A stretch of 10,600 nt of DNA. Origin: Gammaproteobacteria bacterium CG22_combo_CG10-13_8_21_14_all_40_8 (GTDB lineage: Bacteria; Pseudomonadota; Gammaproteobacteria; Enterobacterales; GCA-002770795). The translations under genes and the position numbers were made by a program. Below, in pieces: positions 1 through 5,688 of the stretch. Numbering within the stretch: position 1 is the first letter of the stretch; the number at the start of each line of letters is the position of its first letter. The notes under the pieces are model-generated. The model saw only the letters and a program-made list of their open reading frames with translations. It was not told the DNA's origin and made no database searches. Location of the stretch: contig PCTP01000098.1 of assembly GCA_002770795.1 (NCBI GenBank), forward strand, positions 1-10,600. The letters are read 5' to 3'.

Positions 1-363
1 TGTGCATTCACACTCCACTCGCTTTGGAAGAGATCTGCACCTCTCTCAAACCAACGCGCCCGCTTCGCATGGCGAAGCTTCGGCTGCAGCACTATTCCAG
101 ATTCCAGCCTAAAGGTCGAGGGCTAAAACCTGTCCTTGCTGGAAGATACTGCGCATCTTCTGTCGTATGCAAGGCAAAGCTTTCGCATCCTGCTAACGCC
201 CCTGACATACGTCCTGTCTGTAATTTTGAGAACCAATGGCTCGCTATTGGGAGCGAAATTAACGCAGAGTGACTCAAAATTGACTGATTTGAGGAACTTT
301 GTTATCACGAACTGAGGTTATTTAGACAGATGAATTTTGAAGGAAGTTGATTTCTATTAATAA
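1..363. other. Gene-poor, GC-richer segment with several inverted repeats, downstream of tRNA-Leu
   Basis: No convincing gene was found here. Short open frames on both strands (for example 24-272 plus and 92-277 minus) overlap each other and show no recognisable domain. G+C is about 52% over 1-240 by hand count, against roughly one third in sampled coding lines of this window. Inverted repeats seen: GCTTCGC/GCGAAGC at 62-68/72-78; GAAGAT/ATCTTC at 142-147/155-160; CCAAT/ATTGG at 233-237/246-250, competing with TCGCT/AGCGA at 241-245/252-256; and a 9-bp pair AATTTTGAG/CTCAAAATT at 222-230/273-281 enclosing the last ones. The segment follows the 3' end of tRNA-Leu, a common integration position. 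It could be a dispersed repeat, a structured RNA or the remnant of an inserted element. I do not recognise it. No T-tailed terminator for the tRNA operon is obvious in it. Confidence 0.4.
222..281. repeat. 9-bp inverted repeat enclosing a smaller hairpin
   Basis: AATTTTGAG at 222-230 is perfectly complementary to CTCAAAATT at 273-281. The 42 bp between the arms contain CCAAT/ATTGG (233-250) and the alternative TCGCT/AGCGA (241-256). The arrangement resembles a closing stem with an internal hairpin, as in a structured RNA or the end of a small repeat element. The complementarity is read directly; any role is unknown. Neither side has a run of Ts typical of an intrinsic terminator. Confidence 0.45.
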
Positions 364-450
364 TGGTGCCCAGGGCCGGAGTCGAACCGGCACGGTGTTG
401 CCACCGAGGGATTTTAAGTCCCTTGCGTCTACCTGTTTCGCCACCTGGGC
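364..450 (-). tRNA. tRNA-Leu (anticodon UAA)
   Basis: On the minus strand the gene begins GCCCAGGTGG and ends CCTGGGCA-CCA, giving a full 7-bp acceptor stem GCCCAGG/CCTGGGC with the CCA encoded (364-366). The anticodon stem AGGGA/TCCCT encloses CTTAAAA, so the anticodon is UAA. The 87-nt length and the extra stem-loop after the anticodon arm (CGGTGGCAACACCG) are the long variable arm of a class II leucine tRNA. The T arm carries GGTTCGACTCC. It is the last gene of the Gly-Cys-Leu operon and is separated from tRNA-Cys by tandem repeats. Confidence 0.97.
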
Positions 451-480
451 AGATGACTTATCCACGACCTAGGTCGTTTC

Positions 481-557
481 AATTTTTTCTAAAACTCTTT
501 GTTAAAATTTTTTCTAAAACTCTTTGTTAAAATTTTTTCTAAAACTCTTTGTTAAAA
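481..557. repeat. Three perfect 25-bp tandem repeats between tRNA-Cys and tRNA-Leu
   Basis: Copies lie at 481-505, 506-530 and 531-555. Each begins AATTTTTTCTAAAAC and ends TCTTTGTTAA, with no mismatch among the three; two further bases (556-557) match a fourth copy before the sequence diverges. The array sits inside the transcribed spacer of the tRNA operon and makes up most of the distance between the two tRNA genes. The unit contains no tRNA sequence, unlike the repeats after some tRNA-Tyr operons. Perfect identity suggests recent expansion by slippage. The array may affect processing of the precursor RNA, but nothing in the sequence shows this. Confidence 0.95.
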
Positions 558-571
558 ACAATGTTCATGAG

Positions 572-645
572 TGGAGGCTGAGGCCGGAATCGAACCGGCA
601 TCTACGGATTTGCAATCCGCTGTATAGCCATTCTACCACTCAGCC
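572..645 (-). tRNA. tRNA-Cys (anticodon GCA)
   Basis: Reading the minus strand, the gene starts GGCTGAGTGG and ends CTCAGCCT-CCA, with a good acceptor stem and encoded CCA (572-574). The anticodon arm GCGGA-TTGCAAA-TCCGT gives anticodon GCA, which is cysteine. The T arm contains GGTTCGATTCC. The 74-nt length is normal for this tRNA. It lies between tRNA-Gly and tRNA-Leu in the same order as the glyW-cysT-leuZ cluster of enterobacteria. Confidence 0.97.
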
Positions 646-701
646 ATGTCTTCAACAATTGGCTAATTTTTGCAAATAAAATATCTAGCCATCTAAGAAT
701 T

Positions 702-776
702 TGGAGCGGGAAACGAGGCTCGAACTCGCGACCCCAACCTTGGCAAGGTTGTGCTCTACCACTGAGCTATTCCCGC
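702..776 (-). tRNA. tRNA-Gly (anticodon GCC)
   Basis: The minus strand reads GCGGGAATAGCTCAG at the 5' end and TTTCCCGCT-CCA at the 3' end, with encoded CCA (702-704). The anticodon arm CAACC-TTGCCAA-GGTTG gives anticodon GCC, which is glycine. The T arm contains GAGTTCGAGCC. The length is 75 nt. It is the first gene of the tRNA operon, starting about 16 bp downstream of a strong -10 box and 72 bp after the pgsA stop codon. Confidence 0.97.
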
Positions 777-791
777 TGAAAACTGGCGTGA

Positions 792-819
792 ATTTTACAG
801 TATCATTCGATCCTGTCAA
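792..819 (-). promoter_or_regulatory. Promoter of the tRNA Gly-Cys-Leu operon
   Basis: On the minus strand a consensus -35 TTGACA (814-819) is followed after 16 bp by a -10 TAAAAT (792-797, five of six consensus bases). The predicted start is near 785, about nine bases before tRNA-Gly. A CGCC stretch just downstream of the -10 resembles the GC-rich discriminator of stringently controlled stable-RNA promoters. This is the best sigma-70-like promoter seen in the window. Confidence 0.85.
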
Positions 820-848
820 GCTTGGAAAGCATATTTTTTGAAGTTTCT

Positions 849-1451
849 TTACTTTATTTCCTTAGCTTGAACAAAATGTGGCCAAGCTGAGCGCAGATAA
901 AGAACAAGTGACCAAAAAGTCAGCAACACCGAGAGGTAAAAGAAAAAATAAGACCACCAAACCGTACCAATACTAAAATCTGGTTGATGAGTTAGATTGA
1001 AAGCACTGGGCTGATTGGCAATCAACCCAGTAATTGCCACCATTTGTGCTACAGTTTTAATTTTACCTATCCAAGAAACAGACACCTCGGTACTTTGTTT
1101 CATCTCGGCCATCCACTCCCTTAAGGCGGAAATAGTAATTTCTCGTCCAATAATCAAAAATGCTGGAATGGTCATCCAATGGCTATGGTGACTCCAAACC
1201 AATAAAACTAAAGCAACTACCACCATCAGTTTGTCAGCTACCGGATCTAAAAAAGCCCCTAAGGCCGAAGTTTGGCCAGTTTTTCGCGCCAAATAACCAT
1301 CAAAAAAGTCACTAAAACCAGCAATAGCAAAAATAATCGCAGAAACTAAAAAATGTCTTTCAAATGGCAAGTAGTAAGCGACCACAAAAACAGGTATCAA
1401 AAAGATTCTAAATAAAGTGAGATAATTTGGTAGTGTCATTAAATGAAACAT
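849..1451 (-). CDS. pgsA: CDP-diacylglycerol--glycerol-3-phosphate 3-phosphatidyltransferase (PgsA)
   Basis: This inner-membrane enzyme joins CDP-diacylglycerol and glycerol 3-phosphate to make phosphatidylglycerophosphate, the precursor of phosphatidylglycerol and cardiolipin. The 200-residue product has the full CDP-alcohol phosphatidyltransferase motif: D48, D51-G, A-R56, G65, D69 and D73 (DFFDGYLAR, then GAFLDPVADK). The segments GREITISALREWMAE and VSWIGKIKT closely match enterobacterial PgsA as I remember it. Several hydrophobic segments fit the usual six-helix membrane fold, and length is normal. The ATG at 1451 is used; the ATG at Met5 (1439) is an equally possible start, as neither has a clear Shine-Dalgarno sequence. 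The gene lies 97 bp after uvrC on the same strand, so it may be read from upstream or from a weak promoter in that gap. The tRNA operon follows. Confidence 0.95.
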   Translation of the reverse strand: MFHLMTLPNYLTLFRIFLIPVFVVAYYLPFERHFLVSAIIFAIAGFSDFFDGYLARKTGQTSALGAFLDPVADKLMVVVALVLLVWSHHSHWMTIPAFLIIGREITISALREWMAEMKQSTEVSVSWIGKIKTVAQMVAITGLIANQPSAFNLTHQPDFSIGTVWWSYFFFYLSVLLTFWSLVLYLRSAWPHFVQAKEIK

Positions 1452-1473
1452 TCACTGGAATTAAAGAATGTTG

Positions 1474-1502
1474 ATAATAGCCTATTCTAGTAAATTTCTG
1501 AA
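1474..1502 (-). promoter_or_regulatory. Possible pgsA promoter (weak)
   Basis: In the 97-bp gap between uvrC and pgsA the minus strand carries TTCAGA (1497-1502) and TATTAT (1474-1479) separated by 17 bp. The -10 matches five of six consensus bases and the -35 four of six. The spacing is ideal and the site lies just upstream of the pgsA start, but the region is AT-rich, so chance matches are likely. Confidence 0.3.
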
Positions 1503-1548
1503 ATACATTCCTATACATATTATAAATCTTCTCCATTTTCTTAAGTAT

Positions 1549-3399
1549 TTAGCTTGTAGATGAGCCACTGGATAAATATTGGTAAATACTCATGGCTAAA
1601 GAAGCACTAATGCCTGGCACCATCGAAATATCTTTGACCGAAGCTTGTTGCAAGGTTTGTAATCCACCAAATTGTTTTAATAACTGCGCTCTTTTTTTAG
1701 GGCCGATTCCGGGAATATCTTCTAACATAGTACGAGAACTATTTTTTCCTCTTCTGTTTCTATGGCCTGTGATCGCAAAACGATGTGATTCATCTCTAAT
1801 ATGTTGAATCAAATGTAGAGCGGGATCGGTGTCTTTTAATAAGACGGGATAAAGTTTATCTGGAATGAACAATCGTTCTGCTCCTGCCTTTCTCTCTGCT
1901 CCTTTAGCAACACCCACCAATAAGATACCAGTCACCTCAAGCGCGTCGAGAACCTGCTGAGCTTGCTTTAATTGCCCCTTCCCTCCATCAATGAAAAGAA
2001 TATTAGGTTTATCCGTATCCTGTAATTTTTTAAACCGCCTTGTTAAGGCTTGATGCATAGCAGCGTAATCATCACCAGGCGTAATATCTTTGATATTAAA
2101 GCGTCGATAAGCTGTCTTCTCAGGTCCACTTTGTCCAAAGACCACACAAGAGGCTACTGTAAACTCACCACCTGTATGAGAGATATCAAAACATTCCATT
2201 CTTTTAGGGAGATTCTGTAATTCAAGCACTTCTGCCAATCTTTTTAATCTCAGAAGTTGTTGTCCATTTGAAGCCAGTTTGACGGATAGTTCTTGATTAG
2301 CATTTTTTTGAGCCAATTCTAAGAGTCTCAAGCGTTGGCCAAAGGTGGGTAGGGTAATTTTTATTTTTTTCTGTGCAGTTAATGACAGGCTTTGTTGCAA
2401 CAGCTCTTTATTTGAAAATTTTTCAGCAACCAGTATTTCTTGAGGTATTTCGCTCATATCAAAATAGGATTGGGAAATATAAGCCTCCAAGACATCTCCT
2501 GGGCAATCTAATTTAATTTTAGGATAATAACTCCTTGATCCCACTACCCTGCCATTTCGGTAAAATAGTCGATGAATAACGGCCACATTTTGCTCACAAG
2601 CCACAGCGACAACATCTAGGTTTTGCCCCCCCCCTTCAATACTCTGCTCACTCGAAATATAGCGTAGATGCCTAATTTGATCTCTGTAGATAGCAGCGCT
2701 TTCAAATTGTAAATGTTGAGATGATAACTCCATACTGCTGACCAAGTGCTCAAGAACCTGTTGGTTTTTACCCTGCAAAACTTTCTGCGTTAAATCCACA
2801 TCTACGCCATATTCTTTTGGGGTTACATATTGCACACAGGGCGCTTTACAGCGTTTAATTTGGTATTGAAGGCATGGTCGTGAGCGATTTGCAAAGTAAC
2901 TGTTCTCACATTGTCTGACTTTAAATAGTTTTTGTAATAAAGATAAACTTTCTCTAACGGCCGTACCACTTGGATAAGGTCCAAAATAGGTAGCATTCGC
3001 TTTTTTTGTTCCTCTATGTACAGCCACTCTTGGGTAGAGATCATGGGTCATAATGATATAGGGGTAGGATTTATCATCCCTCATTAAGATATTATATTTA
3101 GGATGATATTTTTTGATCAGATTTTGTTCTAACAACAGCGCTTCTAACTCAGTAGAAGTCACCGTAGTTTCAATGAAATGGATCAATGCCACGAGCGCTT
3201 GGGTTTTTGCACTATCAACATTTTTACGAAAATAGCTCTGAAGACGTTTTTTCAGATTTTTTGCTTTACCAACATAAATAATCTCTCCGGCTTCATTAAA
3301 CATCCGGTAAACACCCGGCATCTCTGAAACTTGATGGAGAAACTCTTTAGCATTAAATTTTGGATGGTATTGAGGGGTATATTCTATGGTATCAGTCAC
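1549..3399 (-). CDS. uvrC: Excinuclease ABC subunit C (UvrC)
   Basis: UvrC makes both incisions around DNA lesions in nucleotide excision repair, after UvrA and UvrB load. The product is 616 residues, close to the usual ~610. Domains: GIY-YIG nuclease about 26-105 (GVYRMF 29-34, IYVGKA 41-46); four cysteines C164, C176, C184 and C188, spaced as in the iron-sulfur cluster region of UvrC; UvrB-binding UVR motif about 212-247; RNase H-like 5' nuclease with D405 (CFDISH), D471 (FIDGGKGQ) and H539 (DESHRF); tandem helix-hairpin-helix about 555-612. The start is GTG at 3399, the only start codon ahead of the conserved FNAKEFL. It overlaps an ATGTGA start-stop two bases upstream and has no clear Shine-Dalgarno sequence. 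The gene begins 34 bp after uvrY, so translational coupling is plausible. A run of nine Gs (2626-2634) interrupts the middle of the reading frame. Confidence 0.98.
   Translation of the reverse strand: MTDTIEYTPQYHPKFNAKEFLHQVSEMPGVYRMFNEAGEIIYVGKAKNLKKRLQSYFRKNVDSAKTQALVALIHFIETTVTSTELEALLLEQNLIKKYHPKYNILMRDDKSYPYIIMTHDLYPRVAVHRGTKKANATYFGPYPSGTAVRESLSLLQKLFKVRQCENSYFANRSRPCLQYQIKRCKAPCVQYVTPKEYGVDVDLTQKVLQGKNQQVLEHLVSSMELSSQHLQFESAAIYRDQIRHLRYISSEQSIEGGGQNLDVVAVACEQNVAVIHRLFYRNGRVVGSRSYYPKIKLDCPGDVLEAYISQSYFDMSEIPQEILVAEKFSNKELLQQSLSLTAQKKIKITLPTFGQRLRLLELAQKNANQELSVKLASNGQQLLRLKRLAEVLELQNLPKRMECFDISHTGGEFTVASCVVFGQSGPEKTAYRRFNIKDITPGDDYAAMHQALTRRFKKLQDTDKPNILFIDGGKGQLKQAQQVLDALEVTGILLVGVAKGAERKAGAERLFIPDKLYPVLLKDTDPALHLIQHIRDESHRFAITGHRNRRGKNSSRTMLEDIPGIGPKKRAQLLKQFGGLQTLQQASVKDISMVPGISASLAMSIYQYLSSGSSTS
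2626..2634 (-). repeat. G9 homopolymer inside uvrC
   Basis: Nine consecutive Cs on the plus strand are nine Gs on the coding strand of uvrC, encoding Gly-Gly-Gly near residue 257. Gain of one G leads to TGA after ten further codons, and loss of one leads to TAG after two, so either slip would cut UvrC before its second nuclease domain and helix-hairpin-helix. G tracts of this length are typical slippage sites. The tract could also be a sequencing or assembly artefact. Confidence 0.9.
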
Positions 3400-3433
3400 A
3401 TTTATTAGAGCTTATCAAACTAAAAGCCATGAA

Positions 3434-4078
3434 TTAAAATTGGTTGGAGTCAATAATACCGTATCGAAGCGCTAGGTGTGTCAACTCTACATCTCCATTC
3501 ACGCTCAATTTTTCGAATAAGCGATATCTATAACTGTTGACGGTTTTAGGGCTCAGACATAACACATCGGATATTTCTGGAACCTTCATGCCACGGGTCA
3601 ACATTTGCATCACTTGAATCTCTCTCTCAGATAACTGCTCAAAAGGATTTTCGTGAGAGTTTTTCAAAGATCGCATGGCTATTGATTGAGCAATTTCACC
3701 GGCCAAATACATTTGGCCAGAATTCACATGGCGTATAGCCCTTTCCATTTCTTTGATATCAGCGGATTTTGTAATGTATCCTTTAACGCCTATATCTAAG
3801 AACTTACTGGGCAACGGATGTTCAGCATGAGCGGATAAAATAATAATTTTTACATCAGGAGCATAGCGTATCATACGGCGGGCTGTTTCTAATCCACCAA
3901 TACCAGGCATATTGGCATCTAATAGCACCAAATCAGGGGAGATTTTTCGCATTAATGATATAGCTGTTTCACCACAATCTGCTTCGGCGACTACCTCGAT
4001 GCCTGGTATATCAGATAACAAGCGTTGAACACCAAATCGAACTAAATCATGGTCATCTACAATCAATATATTGATCAA
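3434..4078 (-). CDS. uvrY: Two-component response regulator, UvrY/GacA/LetA family
   Basis: This is a NarL/FixJ-type response regulator. Family members are phosphorylated by a BarA/GacS/LetS hybrid kinase and switch on small RNAs that sequester CsrA/RsmA. The receiver domain (about 1-120) has acidic residues D8 and D9, phospho-acceptor D54 (LLDANMPG) and conserved K104. The LuxR-type helix-turn-helix (about 149-207) contains LSEREIQVMQML and LSPKTVNSYRYRLFEKL, and NGDVELTHLA is characteristic of UvrY/GacA. Length is 214 residues, normal. The start is TTG at 4078: an in-frame TAA lies 12 bases upstream (4091-4093), no ATG is available, the next Met is residue 43, and AAGG (4086-4089) sits seven bases before the TTG. 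The position upstream of uvrC is the standard one for this family. The sensor kinase and small RNAs are not in the window. Confidence 0.95.
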   Translation of the reverse strand: MINILIVDDHDLVRFGVQRLLSDIPGIEVVAEADCGETAISLMRKISPDLVLLDANMPGIGGLETARRMIRYAPDVKIIILSAHAEHPLPSKFLDIGVKGYITKSADIKEMERAIRHVNSGQMYLAGEIAQSIAMRSLKNSHENPFEQLSEREIQVMQMLTRGMKVPEISDVLCLSPKTVNSYRYRLFEKLSVNGDVELTHLALRYGIIDSNQF

Positions 4079-4261
4079 ATATGTGCCTTGTTATGTAAAT
4101 CTTGTCTTAAATAAATAATACCCCAAACAGATTCCATGAAGCCAGTCATTTTCTCTTTAATTTTTTGTTGAAAGCATTTTTCACTTTTAGGGTTAAAATT
4201 GAAATCAATTCTCACTACCTAAACAATGTACCATTTCATCAACTACATTGATTTACTTGAT

Positions 4262-4278
4262 TATTTATTAAATAAATA
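4262..4278. promoter_or_regulatory. AT-only inverted repeat upstream of the yfiR-like promoter
   Basis: TATTTATT (4262-4269) and AATAAATA (4271-4278) are perfect complements around one central A. The palindrome lies about ten bases upstream of the predicted -35 box, where an operator or activator site could sit. It is made only of A and T in an AT-rich gap, so chance is a real alternative. Confidence 0.25.
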
Positions 4279-4287
4279 GATAAATTT

Positions 4288-4316
4288 TAGTCAATTCTTA
4301 AATTAAATGCTATGAT
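4288..4316 (+). promoter_or_regulatory. Predicted promoter of the yfiR-like gene
   Basis: TAGTCA (4288-4293, four of six -35 consensus bases) and TATGAT (4311-4316, five of six -10 bases) are separated by 17 bp. The -10 is preceded by TGC, an extended -10 element that compensates for a weak -35. The predicted start near 4323 gives a leader of about 33 bases before the ATG at 4356. Confidence 0.55.
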
Positions 4317-4355
4317 TGCTTTATCATGAAATAAAACAAAAAATGCTTCTCACTC

Positions 4356-5036
4356 ATGAAGTTAACCCTAAATCAGACAACGATGACATGCTTATGTGGT
4401 TTCTGCCTCGGGTTAGCTTTAACTTTAATGCCAACTAATGCTCTCTCCCGAGATAATAAAGAAGAAAAAATTAACGTCGCGTTTTTATGGAATTTTATCC
4501 TCTATACCAACTGGGAACAGGTTAAAAGCTCCACTTTGAATCTATGTACCTTTGGAAAAATAAGCTTTGAGAATGAAATAGAAATACTGGGAAACAAAGT
4601 GGTTAATAAAAAAGCTTTACAAATTAAGTCGTTGCCCACAGATGACACTGATTACAATCAACAACTGTTTAACTGCCAGATATTATTTTTTTCTGAAGAA
4701 GTTTCTGATGAGGATTTACTCAAAGTATTTGCTTCTATCAAAGATCGCCCTATCTTAACTGTTGCAAATAAAGAGGGGTTTATTGATACAGGAGGGATGA
4801 TCAATTTAATTCAAATAGAGAACAAAAAACGCTTTGAAGTGAATCTAGATTCTGCCCGAACAGCAGGTATTATCTTTAGCTCTAAAATGCTAAAACTAAG
4901 CCATCGAATTATCGATACCAGTGAACAGGATCCAGCGGAGGAGCAAAAAAAAAAAACTAACCCTTCGATAGCTTATCTTGCCATTCACGCTTCAACTTTG
5001 GATTCCCATCCAATTCTTTTAAAATTGACTCAATAA
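4356..5036 (+). CDS. YfiR-family periplasmic protein
   Basis: The 226-residue product begins with a signal peptide (hydrophobic core about 11-25, probable cleavage near residues 29-32), followed by a YfiR-like domain (about 36-185). Family features: the early KINVAFLWNFILYTNW, C64 (NLCTFG) and C107 (NCQILFF), which sit like the disulfide pair of Pseudomonas YfiR; PILTVANKEGFIDTGGMINL (132-151); and the closing AGIIFSSKMLKLSHRI. YfiR represses the membrane diguanylate cyclase YfiN from the periplasm, but neither YfiN nor YfiB is encoded nearby, so function here is inferred only at family level. The gene diverges from uvrY and has its own promoter; I see no Shine-Dalgarno sequence at the ATG. 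The family domain ends near residue 185, and the last 26 residues are read through a 12-A tract into antisense cvpA. One A more or less would stop the protein within a few codons, so the true C-terminus is uncertain. Confidence 0.8.
   Translation: MKLTLNQTTMTCLCGFCLGLALTLMPTNALSRDNKEEKINVAFLWNFILYTNWEQVKSSTLNLCTFGKISFENEIEILGNKVVNKKALQIKSLPTDDTDYNQQLFNCQILFFSEEVSDEDLLKVFASIKDRPILTVANKEGFIDTGGMINLIQIENKKRFEVNLDSARTAGIIFSSKMLKLSHRIIDTSEQDPAEEQKKKTNPSIAYLAIHASTLDSHPILLKLTQ
4945..4956 (+). repeat. A12 homopolymer at the convergent 3' ends of the yfiR-like gene and cvpA
   Basis: Twelve As lie directly against the cvpA stop codon (TAG at 4957-4959 on the minus strand). On the plus strand only the 12-A length gives the long yfiR-like reading frame: 13 As end it at TAA in the sequence AACTAA, and 11 As end it at TAG about five codons later. 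On the minus strand the run is a T12 straight after the cvpA stop, preceded by only a weak imperfect stem, so it might help termination. Confidence 0.9.
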
Positions 5037-5643
5037 CTTCAGGGTGTTTTTTTAAGTAGTCTAAACCTTGCTTATCCCATCCCATAGACTTCATCAGCTT
5101 CAATGGTTCAGGGCTTTCTCCCTGAGCGTTCATCTGCTTGACTTGTTGTCGCAACTGCTCAATTTTTTGGGTGAAAAAATCTGAAACCGGATCAATAAAT
5201 AAGTAAATGAAATGGTTAAAATAGGGTAATAACACGGATTGTTGTCGTATTGGCGCTTGATCGGTGAAGAGCGTTAATCTTAAAAAAAGCACTATGACGC
5301 TGATAATTAAGGTTCCTCTTAAAAATCCGAATAAACCGCCTAACATTAAATCCATACCCGATAAGCCGGCTGTTGCCACAAACTCTGACAATAAATAGCG
5401 AATCATCACACTGATGAGAATAACGATAATAAATGGAATGAACCAAGCTAATACCCAGCGCAACGTTTCATTTTCTATCCAGCTCGATAGCAAAACAAAC
5501 ATTTTTTTCATCAATAACTTAGCAACAATAAAAGCAACGATCCAACCTGCCAATGACATCACTTCATGTGTAAATCCCTTAAATAAGCCAAATAAAGTCG
5601 ATGCAGCAACTATACCTAGGATTAACCAATCAACCCAATCCAT
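4957..5643 (-). CDS. cvpA: CvpA-family inner-membrane protein
   Basis: CvpA is an inner-membrane protein first described as needed for colicin V production and later linked to envelope stress resistance; its biochemical role is not settled. The 228-residue product starts MDWVDWLILGIVAASTLFG, the usual opening of the family. It has four hydrophobic segments at about 4-22, 27-45, 62-84 and 100-123, and the conserved GGLFGFLRG (102-110). The charged tail after residue 155 is probably cytoplasmic. The ATG at 5643 is preferred to a TTG two codons upstream because it matches the family start. It lies 45 bp after the Sel1-repeat gene on the same strand, probably as the last gene of the ctp unit. In many gammaproteobacteria cvpA precedes purF; here a convergent yfiR-like gene follows instead. 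Confidence 0.92.
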   Translation of the reverse strand: MDWVDWLILGIVAASTLFGLFKGFTHEVMSLAGWIVAFIVAKLLMKKMFVLLSSWIENETLRWVLAWFIPFIIVILISVMIRYLLSEFVATAGLSGMDLMLGGLFGFLRGTLIISVIVLFLRLTLFTDQAPIRQQSVLLPYFNHFIYLFIDPVSDFFTQKIEQLRQQVKQMNAQGESPEPLKLMKSMGWDKQGLDYLKKHPEVIESILKELDGNPKLKREWQDKLSKG

Positions 5644-5688
5644 AAACAATCAAAAGCCTCTATTCACTAACCCGTTATTAACATGGCA

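Noticed and set aside
24..308. Three overlapping short open frames (24-272 plus; 92-277 and 123-308 minus)
   Set aside because: They overlap on both strands in GC-rich sequence that tends to lack stops, have no recognisable domain and no convincing ribosome binding site. Kept only as part of the unexplained segment.
300..363. Search for an intrinsic terminator directly after tRNA-Leu
   Set aside because: No stem followed by a T tract was found on the minus strand here. The inverted repeats at 222-281 lack a T tail, so no terminator is called.
2823..3044. Minus-strand open frame of 73 codons
   Set aside because: It lies in a shifted frame inside uvrC, whose own frame carries the conserved cysteine motif over the same stretch.
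4197..4210. AATTGA-AA-TCAATT palindrome between the divergent genes
   Set aside because: A six-base AT-rich palindrome is expected by chance in this composition, and it is not positioned against a recognisable promoter.
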